Below are positions 17,519-24,875 of a stretch of 64,000 bases of DNA, piece by piece. Both the position numbers and the translations under genes were made by a program. Numbering within the stretch: the first letter of the stretch is position 1; every line of letters begins with the position of its first letter. The stretch is taken from NCBI RefSeq assembly GCF_000328525.1, contig NC_019964.1, positions 1,426,001 to 1,490,000 on the forward strand. The letters are read 5' to 3'. The notes beneath the pieces are model-generated. The model was not told the origin of the DNA, did not search any database, and was given only the letters and a program-made list of their open reading frames with translations. The DNA comes from Halovivax ruber XH-70 (GTDB taxonomy: Archaea > Halobacteriota > Halobacteria > Halobacteriales > Natrialbaceae).

Positions 17519-18766
17519 TCACACTGAGCCGACGACGAGCGGACCGAGCAGTACGCCCATCAGATGGACGCGACGCACGCAGAGTCGAACGGGGACGAGG
17601 CCGATCAGGCTGGCGACGGCGAATATCCCCACACCCATCGGTCCGGCAAAGAGGGCGGCAAGGCCCACGAGCAACGTGAGGATGGCGATAGAGAGAACGG
17701 AGTAGTTCGCTCGACTGATGACGTCTACGTAGTACCGTCCCCCGAAGAGCACGATCACGAATCCTGCGATCCCTGCGAGTACCACGGTGGCGAGGAGAAT
17801 GGGAAAGGCGAGCGGTGCGTCCGTCCCGTCGAACGCGACCATCACGCCGGTTCGGGGGCTTCCAATGACGAGTAACGCGACGAGTGCGAACACCGTGTTC
17901 GCCGTGTCGACACCGCTCGTGGCCACGATGTAGCTTCGATCGCCGGCCGACCCGAGGCCCTCGTCTCCCGGCACGACGACGAGTACGGCGACTGCGGCGA
18001 TCGCCGCCGAAATTCCCGGGAGGAAGCCAACGATCGCCCCAGCGATGGTCCCGGCCAGCGCGGTCGAGGCGACGGTCCGCCGAGAGACACGGAGCCTCGC
18101 GTCGTCCTGTGGAGGAAGGCCGCCAGCGTGGACGGCATCTAACAGCACTGGCGCCCCGAACAACCCGGCGAATATCGGCGCGAGCACCCCACCGGCGTCG
18201 AGGGGTGCGGCCGGATCGATATCGAGGGTGACTAGCCCGAGTCCGGCGGCCAGGCAGAACGTGACCGCCCCACCTAGCATGTGCACTGGCGTCCGTTCGC
18301 TCACGACGAGGGCCAGGACAACAGCTCCGAGGACGAGTGCGAGGTGGTCGATCACGACTGGGTATAGCCTGACGACGAGCCAGGTGATCGGCACGGCGAG
18401 CGGGACGGCGACGACGACCGCCAGGAGGCTGCCGATCGCTGACAGCACCATTGCCTCGTGACCGCGCCCAGCGAGGACGAGTCGGTGTCCGGGTAACGTC
18501 GTCATCGCCATCTCCCCGTCGGGGACGCCGATCGCCATCGCCGGCACGGCGTTCACGAAGGTATGGACGACGCCCGCCGCGAGCATCGCGACACCGACGA
18601 GCACCGGCGGACCGGGAACGGCCGGAGCGATCCCTGCGAGGACGAACGCGAAATTGTTCGCGTGGAGGCCGGGAACGGCTCCGCTAACGGTGCCGAGCAC
18701 GATACCGGCGCTCGCCCAGCTACAGACCCGAATCGTCGTCGCTGGATCGACGGCAAGATCGAACAT
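17519..18766 (-). CDS. TctA-like permease (PF01970-type membrane protein)
   Basis: A 415-residue polytopic membrane protein with about ten or eleven hydrophobic segments. TctA/DUF112-type signatures are present: GTVSGAVPGLHANNFAF near the N-terminus (compare G-x2-PGL in TctA), AIGVPDGEMAMTTLPGHRL and GAIVGFLPGISAAIAA in the second half, showing the internal two-fold repeat. Bacterial TctA works with TctB and a periplasmic TctC in tricarboxylate uptake. No TctC is visible here, so the substrate is unknown. A 61-residue membrane gene follows. Confidence 0.82.
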   Translation of the reverse strand: MFDLAVDPATTIRVCSWASAGIVLGTVSGAVPGLHANNFAFVLAGIAPAVPGPPVLVGVAMLAAGVVHTFVNAVPAMAIGVPDGEMAMTTLPGHRLVLAGRGHEAMVLSAIGSLLAVVVAVPLAVPITWLVVRLYPVVIDHLALVLGAVVLALVVSERTPVHMLGGAVTFCLAAGLGLVTLDIDPAAPLDAGGVLAPIFAGLFGAPVLLDAVHAGGLPPQDDARLRVSRRTVASTALAGTIAGAIVGFLPGISAAIAAVAVLVVVPGDEGLGSAGDRSYIVATSGVDTANTVFALVALLVIGSPRTGVMVAFDGTDAPLAFPILLATVVLAGIAGFVIVLFGGRYYVDVISRANYSVLSIAILTLLVGLAALFAGPMGVGIFAVASLIGLVPVRLCVRRVHLMGVLLGPLVVGSV

Positions 18767-18921
18767 CCCTCCCGGGGCACGCTGGCCGCGTCATCGCTTA
18801 TAATGGTGCGGACGGTGGGCAGATGCAGGTAGGTCAGAAACGTACGTCCTGAACACGAGGCCGTCAGGGATACTGCTGGCGCTTTCCGGCTAAAAGAATG
18901 GAGAATTCGTGTGGTGACCGA

Positions 18922-19260
18922 TTAGCCGAAGAGTTCGCCGAGACCCTCGCCGCTGGCCTCGTCGTCCTCGTCATCGTCGTCCGTCGTGTCCGGGACGTCG
19001 CTGGTCTCTTCGACCTCGTCGTCCTCGTCGTCACCGGCTTCTTCGGCAGCGCCAGCGCCTGCTGCGCCACCGGCGGCCGGAACGGCCGCGGCGTCGGCGA
19101 CGGCTTCGTCGATGTCGACGTCCTCGAGTGCGGCGACGAGCGCCTTCACGCGGGACTCTTCGACGTCGACGCCGGCGGCGTCGAGCACGTCGGTCAGGTT
19201 GTCTTCGTTGATCTCTTCGCCCGATTCGTTCAGGATGAGTGCAGCGTATACGTATTCCAT
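18922..19260 (-). CDS. rpl12: 50S ribosomal protein P1/L12
   Basis: A 112-residue archaeal stalk protein. The N-terminal dimerisation half, [22 protein letters not shown], leads to an Ala/Gly hinge, then a highly acidic tail ending GEGLGELFG, which recruits translational GTPases. It shares the last residues with P0 (EGLGAMFG), as expected for stalk proteins. It is the last gene of L1-P0-L12, 21 bases after P0. Confidence 0.97.
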   Translation of the reverse strand: MEYVYAALILNESGEEINEDNLTDVLDAAGVDVEESRVKALVAALEDVDIDEAVADAAAVPAAGGAAGAGAAEEAGDDEDDEVEETSDVPDTTDDDDEDDEASGEGLGELFG

Positions 19261-19281
19261 TGTCTGTAGTCTCCGTTGGGA

Positions 19282-20322
19282 TTAGCCGAACATTGCGCCG
19301 AGACCTTCCGCACCGGACCCGTCATCGTCGTCATCGTCGTCGGGTTCCGCCTCGGTGTCGTCGGCGTCGTCTTGGTCGTCGCTCGATTCGTCGTCGCTCT
19401 CCGCGGTGTCCTCGGTCGACGGAGCCGGCGCCTCGACGTCCTGGAGCGCTTCAGGAAGCGCTTCGGTGTCGTCGATCTGGGCTGCGAGGGCACGCAGCTG
19501 GCCGTCGGCCTTGCTCACGAGGTCGGGCATGAGCGCTTCGTCCTCGATGGCTGCCTGCAGTCCGAGGCTCTTGGCTTCGCCCGTGGCTTTGGCGACGAGC
19601 GTCGGTGCGGTCTGGCTCGTCGGGTAGACGGCGTTGACCGACAGGTTCCGGGCCTGGGCCGCGGCGGTCGCAACGTCCTGCTCGTAGGCGTCGATGTCGA
19701 TGTCGAGGTCTTCGGGATCGAAGACGACGCCATCGGCGTACGCCGCTCGCAGGTCGAGACCGACCTCCTTGGCCTCGATACCGAGCTCGTTGAGGACGTT
19801 CTCGATATCTGCCGTAACCTCCTCGCCGGCTTCGAGAACTGTCGAGTCCTCCATCACCTGGATCGAGCCGTCCTCGATCCGGGCGTTCGCGCCGATCTGC
19901 TGGAGTTCTCCGACGAACGGTCCGGGATCGACGCCGGTGTCGCCTTCCGGGATCACGATGTCGTTCGGGGCGACCTCGCCGGCGCCGATCGGTGCCGGCG
20001 TCTTCGAGGCCTCGAGTTCGCGATAGAGGCTGAACGGGTTCTCGTCGCTGAGGACGAGTCCGACCTGCCCCTCGACGAACTCGGTGAGGTCGTCGCTCCC
20101 GGTGGCTTCGAGCGCACGACGCTGCAGCGTGTTACGGCTAACACGAAGCACGGCCGTCCCGTGCAGTTCGCGGCGCATGTCCTGCAGCTGTTTCGAGGGG
20201 ATGCCGGCGATGCCAACAACACCGACGTTCTCGTGGCCCTCGATGAGGGCCTCGATCTCGTCGGTCTCTTCGCGCTTCCACTCCGGCAAGTTCTCGGTCT
20301 GGCGAGTGGCCTCAGCGCTCAT
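19282..20322 (-). CDS. rplP0: 50S ribosomal protein P0 (L10)
   Basis: A 346-residue archaeal P0. The rRNA-binding L10 domain is at the N-terminus ([34 protein letters not shown]), followed by the archaeal insertion ([38 protein letters not shown]), helical P1-binding spines, and an acidic tail ending [12 protein letters not shown]. It anchors P1/L12 dimers to 23S rRNA. It starts one base after the L1 stop, indicating tight co-translation. Confidence 0.97.
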   Translation of the reverse strand: MSAEATRQTENLPEWKREETDEIEALIEGHENVGVVGIAGIPSKQLQDMRRELHGTAVLRVSRNTLQRRALEATGSDDLTEFVEGQVGLVLSDENPFSLYRELEASKTPAPIGAGEVAPNDIVIPEGDTGVDPGPFVGELQQIGANARIEDGSIQVMEDSTVLEAGEEVTADIENVLNELGIEAKEVGLDLRAAYADGVVFDPEDLDIDIDAYEQDVATAAAQARNLSVNAVYPTSQTAPTLVAKATGEAKSLGLQAAIEDEALMPDLVSKADGQLRALAAQIDDTEALPEALQDVEAPAPSTEDTAESDDESSDDQDDADDTEAEPDDDDDDDGSGAEGLGAMFG

Positions 20323-20323
20323 C

Positions 20324-20962
20324 TCAGGCCACCTCCACGGACGGGCCCATCGTCGTCTTCACGAAGACGGAGCCGATGTTCTGTGGACCCTTCTCCAGAT
20401 CCGCGTGCAGTCGACGGAGGATCACGTCGATGTTGTCCGAAATGTCCTCCGCGCCCATGTCCTCGGCGCCCACGCGTGTGTGGAACGTCCGACGGTCACC
20501 GGAGCGCAGTTGCACGGTGTTTTTCATTCTGTTTACTGTCTCCACCACGTCGTCGTCCGGCGAGAGCGGCGTCGGCATCTTCCCGCGCGGACCGAGGACA
20601 GTACCGAGGTACCGCCCGATGTTCTGCATCATCGCCTCTTCGGCGATGAAGAAGTCGGTGTCGTCGGCCAACTCTTTGGCCGCATCGTCGTCGTCACCGA
20701 GGTCGGCGAGCTCGTCGCCGTCGAGAACGTCGTCTGCGACGTCCTCGGCTCTGAGTGCCGTCTCTCCTTCGGCGAAGACAACGATCGTCGTCTCCTGGCC
20801 GGTACCGGCCGGGAGGACGACGGACTCGTCGACGCGATTCGACGGTTCGTCAAGATCTAGGTCACGCAGGTTGATCGCGAGGTCGACCGTCTCGGTAAAG
20901 TTCCGATCGGGTGACTCGTCGAGTGCGCGCGTGACTGCTGTTTCGATATCCGAATCTGCCAT
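20324..20962 (-). CDS. rpl1: 50S ribosomal protein L1
   Basis: A 212-residue L1. Diagnostic segments are [32 protein letters not shown] at the N-terminus, [32 protein letters not shown] (the L1 signature) and [16 protein letters not shown] at the end. L1 forms the mobile ribosomal stalk near the E site. In archaea it represses its own operon by binding its mRNA. The leader here contains a matching hairpin with L1-site-like internal loops (20998-21032), so autoregulation is likely. Confidence 0.97.
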   Translation of the reverse strand: MADSDIETAVTRALDESPDRNFTETVDLAINLRDLDLDEPSNRVDESVVLPAGTGQETTIVVFAEGETALRAEDVADDVLDGDELADLGDDDDAAKELADDTDFFIAEEAMMQNIGRYLGTVLGPRGKMPTPLSPDDDVVETVNRMKNTVQLRSGDRRTFHTRVGAEDMGAEDISDNIDVILRRLHADLEKGPQNIGSVFVKTTMGPSVEVA

Positions 20963-20997
20963 CGTTCACCTCCGTAGTACGCAGGGTGTGCTCCTAC

Positions 20998-21032
20998 GGG
21001 TCAGTGAAACAGGCAAAGCCTGTCTCACCCGT
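20998..21032 (-). promoter_or_regulatory. probable L1-binding autoregulatory hairpin in the rpl1 leader
   Basis: On the minus strand the leader can fold as CGGG, an unpaired TGA, then GACAGGC-TTT-GCCTGTTTC, then unpaired ACTGA and closing CCCG. Two helices separated by TGA/ACTGA internal loops resemble the L1 binding site in 23S rRNA and the known L1 mRNA sites in archaea. It starts about 36 bases before the rpl1 ATG and just downstream of the likely transcription start. Function is inferred. Confidence 0.6.
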
Positions 21033-21052
21033 GACTCAGACGGATTACGGAC

Positions 21053-21058
21053 TTAAAC
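21053..21058 (-). promoter_or_regulatory. TATA box of the L1-P0-L12 operon
   Basis: TTTAAG on the minus strand, about 91-96 bases before the L1 ATG. A start site about 25 bases downstream gives a leader of about 70 bases holding the L1-site-like hairpin. Confidence 0.55.
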
Positions 21059-21202
21059 CCGTCGAAGCCCGCTGCAAGTGACCCCGTGACGCGTCGCTGG
21101 AGTCGGCAAACGGGGTTTTCCGGCAGTCCATTCCTGGACCCGTCAGATTGGAACGTTTGCCGCCAGTCCTTGATTCGGTTACACAGGCGATTCACGACGT
21201 TT

Positions 21203-21291
21203 CCTCGACGAGTCTGTACCCGTTTCCTCGACGAATCTGTACCGCTTTCCTCGACGGGCCGGTACCGCTCCCTCGACGAGCCAGTGCGGTA
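21203..21291. repeat. four-copy 22-23-bp tandem repeat
   Basis: Copies begin at 21203, 21226, 21249 and 21271, each starting CCTCGACG and running through a CTGTACC/CGGTACC-like core. The periods are 23, 23 and 22. The copies abut without spacers and diverge by a few bases. They lie in the divergent interval between rpl1 and the membrane gene at 21397. Confidence 0.85.
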
Positions 21292-21396
21292 GAGGCGAAG
21301 AAGCCGTCTTCCCGCTGGTGTCAATTGGCCCACCGATTCGATGTGTGCCCACGCCCATCGAAATCTTCTTTGTGCCCCATCGTCCTGTGATGAACC

Positions 21397-21999
21397 ATGC
21401 TCCTCAGCGGCCGTCAGGTGGGTGGGCTCGCTGAGCTACCGGCGACACCACTGTCCGACCAGCAGACAGTCGTCGACTTCTATATGGGCGTCTCTCCCGT
21501 CGTTCGTATCGCGCTCGTGGTGGGTGCGATCCTCGTCGTGGGGATCACCGTCCTCGGATTGCTCCCTGAGTACAGCAGACGGACTATCGTGACGGCACGA
21601 CGTAGCCCCGTCATCTCGATCTTGATCGGCATTCCAACGACCCTCGTGTTCGGTGCGCTCGCCTACATCGGTCTCTTGCTCAGTCACTCAGACATCGGCG
21701 TGTTCTTCGCGATTCCCCTCGTGACCCTCTGTCTGGCGCTGTTACCCACGTGGGCGCTCATCGCGATCGTCTCCACTGGAAACGGCCTTTCGGGTCGCTT
21801 CCTGCGCGATAGCGTCGGGGTAGGGCTCGTTGTCGGCGCGCTCGTAGTCGGCATGTCGGCCGTCCACATCATTCCACTCCTCGCTGTCACTGGGTTCGTT
21901 ATCTGTTATGGAGCCGGTGCCGGCGTTCGCGTGCTCATCTCCGGCGGCGCGGCGTCGGATCCTGCCGATCGGTCGGTCCCACCCGCGAACAAGATTTAA
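21397..21999 (+). CDS. multi-pass membrane protein, unknown function
   Basis: A 200-residue protein with five hydrophobic segments (about residues 35-57, 72-93, 100-122, 136-155 and 158-180) and a polar C-terminus (SDPADRSVPPANKI). No catalytic motif is visible. It lies between rpl11 and rpl1, which are usually adjacent or close, but on the opposite strand, so it is an insertion into or ancient neighbour of the ribosomal locus. Codon use is similar to its neighbours. Confidence 0.65.
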   Translation: MLLSGRQVGGLAELPATPLSDQQTVVDFYMGVSPVVRIALVVGAILVVGITVLGLLPEYSRRTIVTARRSPVISILIGIPTTLVFGALAYIGLLLSHSDIGVFFAIPLVTLCLALLPTWALIAIVSTGNGLSGRFLRDSVGVGLVVGALVVGMSAVHIIPLLAVTGFVICYGAGAGVRVLISGGAASDPADRSVPPANKI

Positions 22000-22127
22000 C
22001 CGACGGGCGATTCGGAGCGGTCGGCTCCATGCTGTCCGACGATACGGATACCTTCGACTGCAGGTGCTACTATGCAAACTGAGCGCCACAATCGACGGTG
22101 AAAACGAGACCGAACGGTCTCAGCGGG

Positions 22128-22616
22128 TTACGCCGCCGCTTCGTCGGCGAAGACGTCGTCGTACTCGCCGTCGTCGATCTTCGCTTTGAACTCTCGCGGA
22201 TTCTCGCCTTCGATCGTCACGCCGAGTGAGGTACACGTGCCGACGACCTCTTTGGTCGCGTTCTTCAGATCGTACGCGAGGAGGTCGGGCAGTTTCTGTT
22301 CGGCGATCGTTCTGACTTGGTCGACCGAGAGGTCGGCGACGAACTCTTCTTGCGGCTCGCCGCTCCCGGTTTCGAACCCGGCTTCGTCCTTGACGAGTGC
22401 AGCCGTCGGCGGGACACCGACGTCGATGGTGAACGAGCCATCGTCTTCGTACTCGACGGTGACGGGGACTTCCGTTCCGTCGAACGCAGCTGTCTGATCG
22501 TTGATCTCCTGGACGACCGCCTGCACGTCGACGGGCGTCGGTCCGAGCTCCGGTCCGAGCGGCGGCCCTGGATTGGCCGCTCCGCCCGGAACGAGGACTT
22601 CGATGGTTCCAGCCAT
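22128..22616 (-). CDS. rpl11: 50S ribosomal protein L11
   Basis: A 162-residue L11. The N-terminal IEVLVPGGAANPGPPLGPELGPTPV and QAVVQEINDQTAAFDGTEVPVTVEY are the proline-rich linker and alpha/beta domain. The C-terminal rRNA-binding domain (LSVDQVRTIAEQKLPDLLAYDLKNATKEVVGTCTSLGVTIEG) binds the GTPase-associated centre. A TATA box 24-31 bases before the ATG indicates a separate, leaderless transcript, unlike the L1 operon. Confidence 0.97.
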   Translation of the reverse strand: MAGTIEVLVPGGAANPGPPLGPELGPTPVDVQAVVQEINDQTAAFDGTEVPVTVEYEDDGSFTIDVGVPPTAALVKDEAGFETGSGEPQEEFVADLSVDQVRTIAEQKLPDLLAYDLKNATKEVVGTCTSLGVTIEGENPREFKAKIDDGEYDDVFADEAAA

Positions 22617-22639
22617 ACGCGATCAAATCACTGCGCGAG

Positions 22640-22647
22640 TTTTAAGG
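22640..22647 (-). promoter_or_regulatory. TATA box of rpl11
   Basis: CCTTAAAA on the minus strand, 24-31 bases before the rpl11 ATG at 22616, consistent with a leaderless mRNA. Confidence 0.6.
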
Positions 22648-22847
22648 GTTGCTTTTCGACGCGAGTGTCTGCAGGCCAAAAACCAGCTCGGCCGGTGCGT
22701 GTGGGTTCGACACGTGGGTCCACTTTACGACCGATCGGTCCGTCGGTGAGCCGATCCCCCATCGGCAATTTAGCATAGGCCGTGCTTCGTCCGGACACGT
22801 CGGTCCTCGGCCACCGACGTGGTTGCGATCGATCTGTTCGTGCTCGC

Positions 22848-23057
22848 TCAACTCTGTCGATCGGCCGATTCGACGGGACAGAAGGAGCCAGTAATGTCCC
22901 ACTCGTGGATGCACCATCGGCGTGTCCGATCCCTGCGGGTCGCGTCGGCGATTGCCCACTGTTCTCGAAGTGGGTCCCAGGTTTCGACACGGCCACACTG
23001 TTCACATCGACGCCGGTCTGGCGCGCGAATTGGTCGGTCCTGACCGTTGGTCGCCAT
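22848..23057 (-). CDS. small HEWD-type zinc-binding protein
   Basis: A 69-residue protein with RRRCEQCGRVETWDP near the N-terminus and WCIHEWDITGSFCPVE near the C-terminus. The CxxC knuckle plus a terminal C-x-H-E-W-[DN]-I-x-G block is the pattern of the haloarchaeal HEWD family of small proteins, which I recall as uncharacterised. The Cys/His spacing would suit a zinc site. The start at 23057 (MATNGQD) is preferred over 23108, which adds 17 non-family residues. It sits alone between rpl11 and pckA on the same strand. Confidence 0.75.
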   Translation of the reverse strand: MATNGQDRPIRAPDRRRCEQCGRVETWDPLREQWAIADATRRDRTRRWCIHEWDITGSFCPVESADRQS

Positions 23058-23171
23058 ACAGTCACTCCGCCACTGGAAACGGATACATGCACGGGGAACC
23101 GGCGGCATTTGCCCGTGATGAAAAATTTGCCCCGAAAGCAGTCAACTCGGCGCCGCAACCGAATCCGGCGA

Positions 23172-24683
23172 TCAGTAGACGGCGTCAGCAATCTCGTCGT
23201 CGAGTTGTGGGAACGAATCGAGATACGCCGCTCGTTCCTCCCGGAGTGCGGTTCGTGCGTCGTCGTAATCCTCGACGTGGTCCGGGACGTAGAACTGCTC
23301 GATATCGAGACCGGGGACGGATTCAGGGATCGTCAGCCCCATCCGGTCGTCCGTTCGCCACTCGACAGTTCCTCGTGCGATCTCCGTCAGGAGCGTTACT
23401 GACTCCGTGACGCCGATATCGACCGTCTGCTGGCCGATGTAACCCGTGTTCATGACGTAGCAGTCGACGTCGAGCGAGCGGACGAGTTCTCTGAAGATGT
23501 TCCCCTCCGTGCCCTCCGGTCCGATGATGAACGGATTCGTCCCGACGACGCGAATCGATTCGCCCGCCCGCGACGGATCGCCGGCGCTCGTCTCGATGGA
23601 CTCGCCGAGCATGAAGGCGACTGCCGCCTGTTGGTCGTCCAGCCTGGTGACGGGCGGCATGAGGGGGTTCCGGGTGATGAAGAATATCTGGTCGACCCCG
23701 TCGAGGTCGATTTCCTCGGCTGCACTCTCGAGTTCCTCGCGCTGGACGACCGCCCGCCCGTTCGCCGTGTACTGGTCGTCCTCGAAGTCGACGGCCCCGT
23801 CTTCGTCGACGGCGACGTTTTCGAAGACGGCTGACTCTGCCGTCGCCGCGTCGTAGAGGGCCGGTTGTTCGCTCTGGGTCAACCCGTGGGTCTTGATGTA
23901 CAGGCCCTGGCCCTCGCTACCAGCGACGGATCCATCCGGCAACAGTGCACAGACGTCGTCCTGGAGCATCGCGGCGTGTTCGGGCTCGTCGAGCCAGCAC
24001 CCGTGGGACGTAAGCGTCGATTTACCCGTCGCGGAGAGTCCGAGGAACAGTTGGCCGACCGTCCGTTCCGTCGATTCGTCGTCGGTCACCGTTACCCGCT
24101 TGCTTCCGGCGTGGAGGCCGAGCCCACCGTTCTCTTTGGCCCGATACATGAACAGCCGGAGGAACGATTTCTTGGCTTCGCCGGTGTAGTCGGAGCCGAG
24201 GACGGCGGTCGTTCCCTCGTCGGGAAAGATGCGGATCGCCGTCTCCTCGGCGTCAGGAAGTTGAACGGTCTGGAAGTCCGGTTCGCGGCCGTCGGTCGGT
24301 TCGAAGAGTTTCGCCCAGGTGAGGGCAATTCGAGCGTACGCCGTCGGAACGAACAGCCGACAGCAGTACGTCGCGTCGGGGTGGCGCCCGACGAGCCGAT
24401 CGACGCAGAGGAGATCACGATCCGAGAGAGAGGTGACGGCGTCGAGAACGAGTGAGTGATCCGCCTCGGTTAGTTCGTCGTCGATCGCGTTCTTCGTTCG
24501 ATCTGCGCTGCGGGAGCGATACTTGCTGACGTACGCAGGGGAGCCGTACTCCGTCGTTCGCTCGTCGTCGCGCGCGAGCGAGCGGAGTTCGGTGAGTGTC
24601 GGATTGTACCGAATATTCGACGCACGTTCCGGGTCGGGGAGCCGGGTCGCGTACGTCGGCGGTTCTGTCCCGGTTTCGGACAT
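23172..24683 (-). CDS. pckA: phosphoenolpyruvate carboxykinase, ATP-type
   Basis: A 503-residue PEPCK, which converts oxaloacetate and ATP to phosphoenolpyruvate in gluconeogenesis. The kinase-1a P-loop GLSATGKSTLT is at about residue 230, then MLQDDVCALLPDGS (kinase-2/metal Asp), IFFITRNPLMPPVTRL (adenine site) and EGTEGNIFRELVRSLDVDCYVMNTGYIG. The N-terminal 100 residues are more divergent than in bacterial PckA. The Ser in place of the more usual second P-loop residue (SATGKS versus SGTGKT) is conservative. A TATA box lies 24-33 bases upstream of the ATG. Confidence 0.92.
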   Translation of the reverse strand: MSETGTEPPTYATRLPDPERASNIRYNPTLTELRSLARDDERTTEYGSPAYVSKYRSRSADRTKNAIDDELTEADHSLVLDAVTSLSDRDLLCVDRLVGRHPDATYCCRLFVPTAYARIALTWAKLFEPTDGREPDFQTVQLPDAEETAIRIFPDEGTTAVLGSDYTGEAKKSFLRLFMYRAKENGGLGLHAGSKRVTVTDDESTERTVGQLFLGLSATGKSTLTSHGCWLDEPEHAAMLQDDVCALLPDGSVAGSEGQGLYIKTHGLTQSEQPALYDAATAESAVFENVAVDEDGAVDFEDDQYTANGRAVVQREELESAAEEIDLDGVDQIFFITRNPLMPPVTRLDDQQAAVAFMLGESIETSAGDPSRAGESIRVVGTNPFIIGPEGTEGNIFRELVRSLDVDCYVMNTGYIGQQTVDIGVTESVTLLTEIARGTVEWRTDDRMGLTIPESVPGLDIEQFYVPDHVEDYDDARTALREERAAYLDSFPQLDDEIADAVY

Positions 24684-24706
24684 GTACGCTAGTACTCTCG
24701 TTCCCC

Positions 24707-24716
24707 TATTATAACG
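24707..24716 (-). promoter_or_regulatory. TATA box of pckA
   Basis: CGTTATAATA on the minus strand, 24-33 bases before the pckA ATG. This is a strong archaeal TATA element consistent with leaderless transcription. Confidence 0.65.
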
Positions 24717-24828
24717 CTAGAGGTTCCCGTCTCGATGTGTGGGTCACTACCGTGATTTTCGACACCGCTCGGTTTCGACGTTCGATCGCATCGCTACTGG
24801 CACAATCGGCGATCTGATTTTCACATCT

Positions 24829-24849
24829 GGTATTCGGAGCCGAAATACC
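24829..24849. promoter_or_regulatory. imperfect inverted repeat before the actin-like gene
   Basis: GGTATTCGG and CCGAAATACC form 9-bp arms with one bulged A and a 2-base centre. The repeat ends 27 bases before the ATG at 24876, overlapping where the promoter should be. It could be a dimeric operator or chance; no repeat of it was noticed elsewhere in the window. Confidence 0.35.
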
Positions 24850-24875
24850 ATTATCGATCGGATACTGTCGCCGAC

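Larger units (their letters stand above)
20963..21396. other. intergenic region between rpl1 and a membrane gene
   Basis: This 434-base stretch has no gene. It holds the rpl1 leader hairpin (20998-21032), its TATA box, and a four-copy 22-23-bp tandem repeat (21203-21291). The remaining 100 bases before 21397 should contain the rightward promoter but no strong TATA box stands out. Confidence 0.8.

Noticed and set aside
19276-20649. Long plus-strand open frame of 457 codons opposite P0 and L1
   Set aside because: It is the antisense of well-supported ribosomal genes; GC-rich codon bias opens such frames and the protein has no family features.
21203-21291. CRISPR-like array at the rpl1 upstream repeat
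   Set aside because: Period equals unit length; no spacers.
22628-23191. 187-codon minus-strand frame covering the HEWD gene region
   Set aside because: It is in another frame and lacks any motif; the HEWD frame is the convincing one.
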